A DNA stretch of 5,656 bases from positions 1-5,656 of the forward strand of contig CALFWH010000121.1 in the NCBI GenBank assembly GCA_937927985.1. The letters run 5' to 3'. Shown in pieces: positions 1 through 5,656 of the stretch. The DNA is from an uncultured bacterium. Its GTDB lineage: Bacteria; DRYD01. Both the position numbers and the translations under genes were made by a program. Every line of letters starts with the position of its first letter. The first letter of the stretch is position 1. A model generated the notes under the pieces. The model was not told the origin of the DNA, ran no database searches, and saw nothing but the letters and a program-made list of their open reading frames with translations.

Positions 1-502
1 TTTAGATCTATCAAACTCTAAAAGCGTAATAGTATTCTTAAACAAAGAAAGTATTAGGGATTACAATCAAGTAAACAATTTTACTAAGTGGTTGGAAAAT
101 AAAAAATTAGATGTTAAAGTTTACACAATTATACAAGCAAATAATAAAGAAGAAGCAACAAATTGGGCAAAAGCTAATAATATCTTATCTGCTCTATGGG
201 ATACAAATAAAATGTTAACTCAGGAACTAATGGTAGAAAAATATCCAATTGCTTATTATATTGTTAATGGTAAGGTAGTTGCAAAAATCGATAAATTAAG
301 TGTTGGACATCTAAGACAAATGGTATATTGTGAAAAATGTCAAGAAGTAAAAACTTCTGCAAGTTCTAAATGTTGTAAAGATAGTAAGTCAGAAAAAAAA
401 GAAGTAAAATCTGGAAAAGAAAATCAAATGAAAGAAAATTGTAATAAAGAAGGTTGATGTGGAGGAAACTGTAATTGCGGTAGCTCTTGTAAATGTAAAT
501 AA
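1..502 (+). CDS. Redoxin-fold protein with Cys-rich tail, putative selenoprotein (5' partial, TGA at 455-457 read through)
   Basis: The frame is open from base 2, so the gene starts upstream of the window; the TTG at 92 is internal. Seen: strand-like VIVFLNKES, a long helix, DVKVYTII, then NILSALWDTNKML and YPIAYYIVNGKVVAKI, which match the second half of a redoxin/TlpA-like thioredoxin fold with its cis-proline (P in KYPIAYY) and beta hairpin. Where such proteins carry CxxC, after the first strand, there is no cysteine. A linker with CEKC and CC, rich in Lys/Ser/Glu, follows. The frame then reads TGA and continues as CGGNCNCGSSCKCK to TAA 500-502. Five cysteines in 14 codons are unlikely by chance, and the next gene's ATG lies 4 nt after this TAA. 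I infer the TGA encodes selenocysteine (residue 152 of the visible part). Alternatives are a recent nonsense mutation, a sequencing error (GGA or TGT to TGA), or real termination at 457. The function is unknown; a thiol/selenol redox or metal-binding role is a guess. Confidence 0.6.
455..491 (+). promoter_or_regulatory. Candidate bacterial SECIS-like recoding element (TGA plus downstream hairpin)
   Basis: After the in-frame TGA (455-457) the RNA can fold as UGUAA (470-474) with UUGUA (487-491), a 2x2 mismatch of U and C residues, then GC (477-478) with GC (483-484), closed by a GGUA loop at 479-482. The loop lies 21 nt after the UGA and starts with two Gs. That fits the general bacterial SECIS pattern of a short stem, a G at the loop start and about 16-37 nt from the UGA. 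A competing hairpin uses GGAG (461-464) with CUCU (484-487) and ACUG (468-471) with CGGU (478-481). Both are short, contain G-U pairs and were judged only by hand. Confidence 0.33.
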
Positions 503-506
503 AATA

Positions 507-1010
507 ATGAATCTATTTGAAAAAGTAGCGATCACTAAAATATATGTAAGATATTATGAAACTGATAGAATGAAGATTGTACATCATTCCAATCATTTTA
601 GGTATTTTGAGTTAGCAAGATGTGAGTTTTTTACTCAAAAAGTGGTTGGTTATTCTATTTTAGAGGATAAATATGGTTTTCTTAGCCCCCTTGTTTCTTC
701 CAGTGCTAAATTTTTTAAACCCCTAAAGTTTGAGGATTATTTATATCTGTTGTGTTTCATTAGAGATTTCTCTGTTGTTAAGGTAATTTTTGAGTATTTA
801 GGAATATTGTTTGAAAATTTTGAAATTGATAAATTGGAAATTGATTTAAAAAATCTGAATTTGAAAAAAATAAAAAATTTAGTTTGTTGGGGACAAACTG
901 AACACGTATTTGTTGATAAAGATAATTTTCATCCTTTAAGAATTAATAGGGTTTTTATTGAGGAAAAACAAGAAAATTTAGCTAATCTACTATCAAAATT
1001 AGTATTTTAA
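507..1010 (+). CDS. YbgC/4HBT-family acyl-CoA thioesterase-like protein
   Basis: A 167-residue protein from ATG 507 with the hotdog-fold signature YVRYYETDRMKIVHHSNHF followed by YFELARCEFF. The family reads (V)RYxETDxMGxVxHxNYxxxFExAR, and the Asp of ETD (D20) is the expected catalytic residue. SSSAKFFKPLKFED matches the second conserved strand, and WGQTEHVFVD with PLRI the last strands. The family hydrolyses acyl-CoA or related thioesters; the substrate cannot be read from sequence. Odd points: Lys replaces the usual Gly after ETDxM, and residues about 102-124 form an extra Asp/Lys/Leu/Asn-rich stretch, making it longer than the usual 130-140. Start choice: GTG 459 is in frame with a modest AAGAAGG upstream, but it would add 16 non-conserved residues lying antiphase over the Cys-tail codons. 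ATG 507 sits 4 nt after TAA 502, suggesting translational coupling, though it has no Shine-Dalgarno of its own. Confidence 0.82.
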   Translation: MNLFEKVAITKIYVRYYETDRMKIVHHSNHFRYFELARCEFFTQKVVGYSILEDKYGFLSPLVSSSAKFFKPLKFEDYLYLLCFIRDFSVVKVIFEYLGILFENFEIDKLEIDLKNLNLKKIKNLVCWGQTEHVFVDKDNFHPLRINRVFIEEKQENLANLLSKLVF

Positions 1011-1053
1011 AATATTTAAGGTAGAATTATTAAGTGGGGTATTGATTTGAATT

Positions 1054-1128
1054 GCGGCTGTAGCTCAAATGGATTAGAGCATGTGACTTCGGATCACAAG
1101 GTTGTGGGTTCGAGTCCCACCAGCCGCG
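1054..1128 (+). tRNA. tRNA-Arg (anticodon UCG)
   Basis: A complete cloverleaf is visible. The acceptor stem GCGGCTG (1054-1060) pairs perfectly with CAGCCGC (1121-1127), with G1128 as discriminator. The D stem is GCTC/GAGC (1063-1066, 1077-1080). The anticodon stem TGTGA/TCACA (1082-1086, 1094-1098) encloses CTTCGGA, giving anticodon TCG at 1089-1091. The variable loop is 5 nt. The T stem GTGGG/CCCAC encloses TTCGAGT. CCA is not encoded directly after the discriminator base. The anticodon reads CGA and, if U34 is permissive, other CGN codons. It lies 43 nt after the thioesterase stop and only 10 nt before the next start codon. Confidence 0.97.
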
Positions 1129-1138
1129 AAACCATTTT

Positions 1139-1417
1139 ATGGACTATAAAATATTTATAGGTTTAACTGGTATGATAATATTGGTTTCATCTTGGTTACC
1201 TCAAACTATAGAAACTATTAAAACTAGAAATTGCCCTCTTAACGTTAATTTTATTCTTTTATATACCTTTTCTTCTTTGTTGCTTACTATTTATTCGATA
1301 TTAATAAAGGATATCGTTTTTACTATATTAAATTTTTTAGCTTTTTTACAAAGTTTTATAAATTTAATTGTCAAGTTTAATGGTATTAAGATGGGAGGTA
1401 GAAAGAATGGAAATTGA
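1139..1417 (+). CDS. SemiSWEET/PQ-loop family transporter
   Basis: A 92-residue membrane protein with three predicted helices (about 5-22, 37-57 and 60-79), the size and layout of bacterial SemiSWEETs, which dimerise to make a small-sugar uniporter. The PQ-loop motif is in helix 1 ([15 protein letters not shown]), followed by a polar loop, a second helix containing [12 protein letters not shown], and LNFLAFLQS, where the third helix usually has an Asn. This order (PQ, then K(T)R/K, then the YG/YS-x-xxxD turn, then N) matches MtN3/SWEET half-repeats. The substrate is not determinable. ATG 1139 is 10 nt after the tRNA, with no Shine-Dalgarno between, so the message may depend on tRNA processing or read-through. 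The 3' end overlaps the recA start by 11 nt (stop TGA 1415-1417). Confidence 0.85.
   Translation: MDYKIFIGLTGMIILVSSWLPQTIETIKTRNCPLNVNFILLYTFSSLLLTIYSILIKDIVFTILNFLAFLQSFINLIVKFNGIKMGGRKNGN
1393..1399 (+). promoter_or_regulatory. recA ribosome binding site
   Basis: GGGAGGT lies 7 nt before ATG 1407 and is the strongest Shine-Dalgarno in the window. It fixes the recA start at 1407 rather than the upstream TTG at 1368. It lies inside the SemiSWEET coding region. Confidence 0.85.
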
Positions 1418-2426
1418 AGCAAAAGAAATAGATACAAAAGAGATAAATCAAAAAGAACAAATACTTAAGACTATAGTTGCTCAGATAGAGAAGGAATTTG
1501 GTAAGGGTAGTATAATGAAGTTAGGTCAGCAGGAAAGATTAAACGTTGAAGCTATTTCCACAGGTAGTTTAACACTAGATTTAGCTTTGGGAGTAGGAGG
1601 TTTTCCAAGGGGTAGGATTTCTGAGATATTTGGGCAAGAATCTTCAGGTAAGACTACTTTAGCTTTAAGTGCAATTGCTAACGCTCAAAAAAATAAGGGC
1701 ATAGCTGCTTTTATAGATGCTGAACATGCTCTTGATCCAGAGTATGCAAAGAAGTTAGGAGTAGATGTTGATAATTTATATATCTCTCAACCAGATAGTG
1801 GAGAACAAGCTTTATCTATTGTGGAAATGCTTGCTAAGAGTAATGCAGTGGATATAATAGTAATTGATTCTGTTGCTGCTTTGGTACCTCAAGCCGAAAT
1901 AGAAGGTCAAATAGGTGATCAATTTATAGGATTACAAGCAAGATTAATGTCTCAAGCTTTAAGAAAATTAACTGCTATCATAGGTAAATCAAGAACAGCA
2001 GTAATTTTTATAAATCAAGTAAGAGAAAAAGTAGGAATAATGTTTGGTAATCCTGAAACTACACCCGGTGGAAGAGCTCTAAAATTTTATTCAAGTGTAA
2101 GAGTAGAACTAAGAAAAGTAGACAATATTAAAAAAGGAGATATTAATATTGGTGCAAGGGTAAAAGCAAAAGTAGTAAAAAATAAAGTTTCTCCCCCATT
2201 TAAAGAAGCTCAGTTTAATATAATTTTTGGTAAAGGAATAGATAAATTGAGCGAAATAGCAGATTTAGCTATCGAATTGAATATAGTTAATAAAAGCGGT
2301 AGCTGGTATTCCTTAGGAGAAGAAAAAATAGGACAAGGAAAAGAAAAATTAATAGAATATTTAGAAAATAATCCTAAATTATTAGAAGAATTGGAAAACA
2401 AAATAAAACAAGTTTTGCAAATATGA
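1407..2426 (+). CDS. recA: RecA recombinase
   Basis: A 339-residue ATP-dependent DNA strand-exchange protein and co-protease for LexA-type repressors, close to the usual 340-350. Landmarks: N-terminal oligomerisation helix to about 35 with [10 protein letters not shown]; Walker A GQESSGKT (76-83); [10 protein letters not shown] with catalytic Glu at 106; Walker [11 protein letters not shown] with Asp154; L1 region [21 protein letters not shown]2 region with [13 protein letters not shown] and then [11 protein letters not shown]-terminal domain with [15 protein letters not shown] and a Lys/Glu-rich end. The C-terminus lacks a long acidic tail, ending [10 protein letters not shown]. Walker A has Gln where the common form is GPESSGKT, an uncommon but apparently tolerated change. 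The ATG at 1407 is preceded by GGGAGGT. The stop TGA overlaps the thpR ATG (ATGA). No SOS-box-like promoter is evident, and expression probably comes from upstream. Confidence 0.98.
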   Translation: MEIEAKEIDTKEINQKEQILKTIVAQIEKEFGKGSIMKLGQQERLNVEAISTGSLTLDLALGVGGFPRGRISEIFGQESSGKTTLALSAIANAQKNKGIAAFIDAEHALDPEYAKKLGVDVDNLYISQPDSGEQALSIVEMLAKSNAVDIIVIDSVAALVPQAEIEGQIGDQFIGLQARLMSQALRKLTAIIGKSRTAVIFINQVREKVGIMFGNPETTPGGRALKFYSSVRVELRKVDNIKKGDINIGARVKAKVVKNKVSPPFKEAQFNIIFGKGIDKLSEIADLAIELNIVNKSGSWYSLGEEKIGQGKEKLIEYLENNPKLLEELENKIKQVLQI

Positions 2427-2959
2427 GAGCCTTTATTGCACTTGACATACCTTATGAAGTAAAAAATTTTATCACCGTACAACTATTTGATTTAAAAAAA
2501 CACTTTGATTATGATGATATAAAATGGACTAATACAGAAAATTATCATTTAACTTTTGTTTTTTTTTATGATATAGATCAAAATGTAGCCATTGATAAAT
2601 TTAATGCCCTAAAACAAGGATTGATTAACTTTAAAGCTTCTAAAGTCAATATTTTACCTAATTTAGGTTTTTTTTATAACAAAGAAAGAATAAGGGTGGT
2701 GTTTTTGAAAGTTGAACCTGAAGATTTTTTTTATAAAATTCACAATGTTGTATCAAAATTTTTTAACGTGGATAAGTTTAGCCCTCATATTACTATTGGT
2801 AGAGTGAAAAAGGTTTTATCAAGAGAAAAGGAAATTGTTTTAAAGAATTATAAGCTTGAACCTATTAGTTTTGAAGCAAGGCAAATAGTTTTATTTAAGA
2901 GTTTACTTAATCCATTAGGACCCCAATATATCAAAATAGATAAATTTTGTTTGGTATGA
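2423..2959 (+). CDS. thpR: RNA 2',3'-cyclic phosphodiesterase (2'-5' RNA ligase family, ThpR/LigT)
   Basis: A 178-residue 2H-phosphoesterase. The family carries two HxTx motifs that form the active site, seen here as HLTF (His42, Thr44) and HITIGR (His122, Thr124). The N-terminus [10 protein letters not shown] is the usual RxFIAIDLP opening of ThpR, and [17 protein letters not shown] is the typical last strand region. ThpR opens 2',3'-cyclic phosphates to 2'-phosphates and can join tRNA halves in vitro; the physiological role is unsettled. ATG 2423 overlaps the recA stop by 4 nt, with no clear Shine-Dalgarno, so it is probably coupled to recA. Neighbourhood with recA is common in several bacterial phyla. 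The gene contains three runs of 8-9 Ts (2559-2567, 2668-2675, 2725-2732) read as Phe codons. Confidence 0.93.
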   Translation: MRAFIALDIPYEVKNFITVQLFDLKKHFDYDDIKWTNTENYHLTFVFFYDIDQNVAIDKFNALKQGLINFKASKVNILPNLGFFYNKERIRVVFLKVEPEDFFYKIHNVVSKFFNVDKFSPHITIGRVKKVLSREKEIVLKNYKLEPISFEARQIVLFKSLLNPLGPQYIKIDKFCLV

Positions 2960-3960
2960 ATAGAGGACATTTAATTAACTTTGTGGATTTTTTAATTAAT
3001 TCTTATGAAAGTGGGCTAACTAATGTTAATATTGTGAAGAGTTTGGTGGAATCTATTAGTTATAGAAAAGTAGGTAAAATGATAGAGGATGACGTGATTA
3101 ATAAGAAATTTCCTCTTTCTTTAGCTATTAAGAATACTGGATTATTCCCTGTTTATTTTCCTTACGTTTTAGAAGCTGCAGAAAAAAGTGGTCAATTTGT
3201 TGAGATATTGACAGTATTAAAAAGAATACTTGAGAATCAAGAAAAAATAGATAACGAAACAAAAGGCTATAAGTTTTACTTTCTGTTTTTGTGTTTATTA
3301 TTAGTTATTGGTGTTTTAATTTTTCATTTTATTTTTAATAAAGTAGTTTTGCAGGTTGTTGAGGATAAAAGCGGTCAGTTTTGGAAATTTTTAGAATTAG
3401 TTCATGGTATATTAAGCCCAATTAATGTAGCAGTTTTGGTATCTGTGTTATTAATTTTAGCAATATTATTAATGTTTAGGAATCCATTTTTGGATATTGT
3501 GGAGTATTATGTTTTTGGTAAACCTTATAGAGAAGTTGTTTTTTCACAGTTAATGAGTATATGGGGTAATTTATTATCCGCCGGTATTTCAATACCTGTT
3601 TCTTTGTATATTGCTGTTTCTACTATAGAAAATAACTATTTTAGGAATTTTTTGTTGAGCAATTTTAGAAATTTTACTAATAATTTTACTCAGGTTGATA
3701 ATTCAATAATTAAAAAAATATATAGTTTTTGGCCTAAGGAATATCAATTGATTTTGGAAAATTCATTTAAAACTGGTGTAATGGATAGGGAATTACTAAA
3801 AGTTTCGGATAAGTTGTTTGAAAAATCTTCTAAAGACTTGAAAAGAAGAATAATGATTGTTATTGTAAGTGTTGTAGTATTGGAAATGTTATTGTTAGGT
3901 GGAATAATAGTTATAACTTCCTTAAGTATATACTTACCTTTAATGGAGGGAATAAATTGA
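2956..3960 (+). CDS. Type II secretion F-domain protein (PilC/GspF-like inner-membrane platform)
   Basis: A 334-residue membrane protein with GspF/PilC architecture: cytoplasmic domain 1 (about 7-105), TM helices about 107-128 and 156-174, cytoplasmic domain 2 (about 190-298) and TM 299-324. Domain 1 carries the family pattern FPLSLAIKNTGLFP, with AAEKSGQFVEIL matching the usual GExSGxL. Domain 2 has MSIWGNLLSAGISIPVSLYIA, the equivalent repeat. The end, SLSIYLPLMEGI, resembles the PilC C-terminus. Such proteins anchor the assembly ATPase and pilin extraction in type IV pili or type II secretion. It is shorter than typical PilC (about 400), mainly at the N-terminus. ATG 2956 overlaps the thpR stop (ATGA); TTG 2947 is a possible but less likely start. 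No PilB, pilin or other machine component lies in the window, so the system it serves is unknown. It ends in tandem TGA TAA. Confidence 0.87.
   Translation: MNRGHLINFVDFLINSYESGLTNVNIVKSLVESISYRKVGKMIEDDVINKKFPLSLAIKNTGLFPVYFPYVLEAAEKSGQFVEILTVLKRILENQEKIDNETKGYKFYFLFLCLLLVIGVLIFHFIFNKVVLQVVEDKSGQFWKFLELVHGILSPINVAVLVSVLLILAILLMFRNPFLDIVEYYVFGKPYREVVFSQLMSIWGNLLSAGISIPVSLYIAVSTIENNYFRNFLLSNFRNFTNNFTQVDNSIIKKIYSFWPKEYQLILENSFKTGVMDRELLKVSDKLFEKSSKDLKRRIMIVIVSVVVLEMLLLGGIIVITSLSIYLPLMEGIN
3945..3950 (+). promoter_or_regulatory. Probable ribosome binding site of amj
   Basis: GGAGGG lies within the last codons of the T2SF gene, 13 nt before GTG 3964. The spacing is longer than ideal, but no ATG is available in frame until residue 43, deep in the conserved region, so this supports GTG 3964 as the start with help from termination at 3958-3963. 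Confidence 0.5.
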
Positions 3961-3963
3961 TAA

Positions 3964-4803
3964 GTGAATTTTTTTGAGGTTTTAATTAGTTGTTTTACAG
4001 ATAAGAGGTTTATTATTGTTTTTTTTATTACGGTTTTCATTTATTTTTTAGCTGCGGTTGCTAGTCCTTTAAGGTTTGCAGGTATTAAAATGGGGCTTTT
4101 ATCTACTTCTTTTTCTTTTTTTAATGTTTTATCCCTAATAAGTAGGCTTGCTAATTTGCTTCAAACTCCTTTTTTAGGATCTATGGTTGATATAGCTTTT
4201 AAAACAAATCAATTAGATCAATTAAAAATAAAATTACATTTAATTATAGTGGCAAGTAGTTTAGGATATATTTTGGGATTTTTTTTCTTTTCTACTTTTG
4301 AAAAGATTTTTTATAAGTGGTTAGAGATATTTGATAAGCAAAAAAGTTTATTAAGAACTTTTTTTTATTTTTTTGACTTTAGGACATGGATTTTTATTTT
4401 TAGGAGTTTATCTTTACCTAGATTTGGTTTGGATATGGTGTATTTAAAGAGGGTGCCTTTGTTAATTTGGGTAAGTTCTACGCTGATAAGTGCTTTTTGG
4501 ACTACAGGGGTTTTATCTGCTATGTATGCAAGTGTAATTGTACCTGAATTTGCAAGGACAGCTACTATATTATCTGGCGTAATTAATGGTGTAGCTACTA
4601 TTTTATTTACTATCTTTCTCGATCCAATAATTGCTAATATAACCGATAAAGTTTATAATTCAAGCGAAAAAATAGAATATTTGTATAATGTGGTTTGGGC
4701 AGTAATGGTAAGTACTGTGATAGGTACTGTTTTGGCACATTTAGTTTTTTATCCTGGAGCAGTTATTATTGCTAAGGTTACTTTGATTTTTTCTAAAATT
4801 TAA
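3964..4803 (+). CDS. amj: Lipid II flippase, Amj family
   Basis: A 279-residue polytopic protein with about six hydrophobic segments (about 16-33, 46-66, 91-113, 165-187, 196-220, 243-272). The conserved Amj/DUF2837 signature is visible: ASPLRFAGIKMG, then SFFNVLSLISRLANLLQTPFLGSMVD, matching the family's S-x-R-x-A-G-x-(R/K)-x-G and (S)R-x-A-N-x-x-Q-x-P-x-x-G. In B. subtilis, Amj moves undecaprenyl-pyrophosphate-linked murein precursor (lipid II) across the membrane and can substitute for MurJ. Whether a MurJ exists in this genome cannot be seen. The start is GTG, directly after the tandem stop of the upstream T2SF gene, implying co-translation. Charged residues 114-160 likely form a cytoplasmic loop. 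It ends with TAA, and no terminator-like hairpin follows before hemB. Confidence 0.9.
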   Translation: MNFFEVLISCFTDKRFIIVFFITVFIYFLAAVASPLRFAGIKMGLLSTSFSFFNVLSLISRLANLLQTPFLGSMVDIAFKTNQLDQLKIKLHLIIVASSLGYILGFFFFSTFEKIFYKWLEIFDKQKSLLRTFFYFFDFRTWIFIFRSLSLPRFGLDMVYLKRVPLLIWVSSTLISAFWTTGVLSAMYASVIVPEFARTATILSGVINGVATILFTIFLDPIIANITDKVYNSSEKIEYLYNVVWAVMVSTVIGTVLAHLVFYPGAVIIAKVTLIFSKI

Positions 4804-4827
4804 TTGGCCATTAAAAGAGTAAAAAGA

Positions 4828-4833
4828 AAGGGG
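4828..4833 (+). promoter_or_regulatory. hemB ribosome binding site
   Basis: AAGGGG lies 8 nt before ATG 4842 in the 38-nt gap after amj. It is a good Shine-Dalgarno and supports initiation of hemB independent of amj termination. I see no convincing promoter or terminator in this gap. Confidence 0.7.
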
Positions 4834-4841
4834 AAGTTATC

Positions 4842-5656
4842 ATGTTAAGAAGATTAAGAAGGAATAAAGCTACTATAGATTTGGTTTCGAATGTAAGTCT
4901 AAATATTAGTAATTTCATTTATCCTTTATTTATCATCCAGGGAAGTGGTAAATATAGTATACCTTCTATGCCTGGTATATATAGATTATCAATTTATGAA
5001 GTTTTAAGGGAAATAGAGGAATGTGTTAAATTAAATGTAAGGAATTTTTTATTGTTTGGAGTTGAGAGTAGAAAAGATGATGTGGGTAGTTGGGCTTATA
5101 GAGAAGATGGAATAGTGCCTAAAGCCTTAAGGGAAATAAGGAAGAATTTTGGTAATGAAATTAGTTTATTTGCAGACGTTTGTTTGTGTCAGTATACAGA
5201 TAGTGGGCATTGTGGAATAATTGTAGATGGTCGTGTGGATAATTTTAAAACGTTGGATATTTTAGCTAAGATTGCTTTAGTTTATGCTGAAAGTGGGGTT
5301 GATTTTGTTTGCCCAAGTTCTATGATGGATTATCAAGTAAAAGTAATAAGAGAAGCTTTAGATAAGGAAGGTTTTTTTAATGTAGGAATAATGAGCTATA
5401 GTACTAAATTTTATAGTGCTTTTTATGGTCCTTTTAGAGAGGCTGCAGATTCTTCCCCTAGATTTTCAGATAGAAGTGGTTATCAATTAGATTATAGAAA
5501 TCCTGATTTAGCTGTATTGGAAACTTTAAAAGATATAGAAGAGGGTGCAGATATAGTGATGGTAAAACCTGCTTTAGCTTATTTGGATATAATATCAAAA
5601 ATTAAACAGAGAATTTTTGTTCCATTAGCTGCTTATAATGTAAGTGGAGAATATTA
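4842..5656 (+). CDS. hemB: Delta-aminolevulinic acid dehydratase (porphobilinogen synthase), 3' partial
   Basis: 271 codons are visible and the frame is still open at the window edge; the family is about 320-340 long, so some 50-60 residues are missing. The enzyme condenses two 5-aminolevulinate molecules to porphobilinogen in tetrapyrrole synthesis. Seen: RRLRRN start, SMPGIYRLS, LLFGV, EDGIVPKALREI, then the Zn site DVCLCQYTDSGHCG with Cys114, Cys116 and Cys124 (the Zn-dependent type, not the Asp-containing Mg type). The first Schiff-base lysine is in SYSTKFYSAFYGPFREA (Lys189) and the second in MVKPALAYLD (Lys242), followed by PLAAYNVSGEY. PSSMMDYQV has Tyr where MMDG is usual. ATG 4842 has AAGGGG upstream. 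Its place after amj may be the start of a heme, cobalamin or siroheme cluster to the right. Confidence 0.97.
   Translation, partial: MLRRLRRNKATIDLVSNVSLNISNFIYPLFIIQGSGKYSIPSMPGIYRLSIYEVLREIEECVKLNVRNFLLFGVESRKDDVGSWAYREDGIVPKALREIRKNFGNEISLFADVCLCQYTDSGHCGIIVDGRVDNFKTLDILAKIALVYAESGVDFVCPSSMMDYQVKVIREALDKEGFFNVGIMSYSTKFYSAFYGPFREAADSSPRFSDRSGYQLDYRNPDLAVLETLKDIEEGADIVMVKPALAYLDIISKIKQRIFVPLAAYNVSGEY

Noticed and set aside
92..94. TTG 92 as the true start of the first gene
   Set aside because: The same frame is open upstream to the window edge and encodes a plausible first redoxin strand (VIVFLN). The TTG falls inside a helix and has no Shine-Dalgarno.
455..457. Genome-wide reassignment of TGA (to Gly or Trp) as the reason for the read-through
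   Set aside because: TGA ends the SemiSWEET, recA, thpR and T2SF genes. Start codons overlap or adjoin the first three, and TAA follows in the last. No in-frame TGA occurs inside the other six genes.
999..1027. Possible promoter before the tRNA (TAGAAT at 1022-1027)
   Set aside because: The -10-like hexamer is decent in isolation, but at the 17-nt position the -35 is only TTAGTA, and AT-rich DNA yields such matches often. Not supported enough to list.
2210..2482. Minus-strand ORF of 90 codons across the recA/thpR junction
   Set aside because: Antisense to two clear genes, with low-complexity composition and no recognisable motif or ribosome binding site. It is a shadow frame.
2559..2732. 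T8-T9 runs in thpR as programmed slippage sites
   Set aside because: Similar TTT-TTT Phe runs occur elsewhere in the window (for example in amj at 4019-4026 and 4359-4366), and the thpR frame is intact from start to stop.
3744..4040. Minus-strand ORF of 98 codons over the T2SF/amj junction
   Set aside because: Rich in Ile/Asn/Thr/Ser because it is the complement of Lys/Leu/Val-rich coding sequence. Both sense genes have convincing family motifs.
4804..4841. Possible terminator or promoter between amj and hemB
   Set aside because: The gap is 38 nt, has no inverted repeat with a T run and no paired -35/-10, and contains only the hemB Shine-Dalgarno.

Overview
This is a low-GC window (about 30% G+C by eye) with every supportable gene on the + strand and almost no non-coding DNA, so it reads as one compact bacterial operon-like block or a few tightly spaced ones. 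Amj (the lipid II flippase family best known from Firmicutes), a Gln-variant RecA, a Zn-type HemB and a SemiSWEET suggest an AT-rich, probably anaerobic, Firmicutes-like or deep-branching thermophile-like bacterium. The sequence alone does not fix the genus. Of roughly 65 arginine codons I counted, all but one are AGA/AGG.

Layout: (1) The 3' part of a redoxin/thioredoxin-fold gene enters from the left edge. Its frame meets a TGA at 455-457 and then continues for 14 codons with five cysteines to a TAA at 500-502. (2) A YbgC-like 4HBT thioesterase follows, most likely starting at ATG 507. (3) A tRNA-Arg(UCG) lies at 1054-1128, and only 10 nt later a SemiSWEET (PQ-loop) gene starts. (4) The SemiSWEET gene overlaps the start of recA. 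recA overlaps thpR by ATGA, thpR overlaps a PilC/GspF-type membrane gene by ATGA, and amj starts right behind that gene's tandem TGA TAA stop. (5) hemB begins 38 nt after amj and runs off the right edge.

How they fit together: recA (recombination/repair), thpR (RNA 2',3'-cyclic phosphodiesterase/ligase family), the orphan T2SF protein and amj (cell-wall precursor flipping) are translationally chained and probably co-transcribed. They do not form one obvious pathway. hemB (porphobilinogen synthase) has its own good Shine-Dalgarno and may start a tetrapyrrole cluster or continue the operon.

The most interesting item is the first gene. TGA serves as an ordinary stop in four other genes here (three of them with start codons overlapping the stop, the fourth followed by TAA), yet the first gene has a Cys-dense tail continuing through a TGA. 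A candidate hairpin lies just downstream, and the next gene's natural ATG sits 4 nt after the extended stop. This fits a selenoprotein with a Sec-Cys-rich tail on a redoxin domain that has no visible active-site CxxC. A nonsense mutation or sequencing error remains possible.
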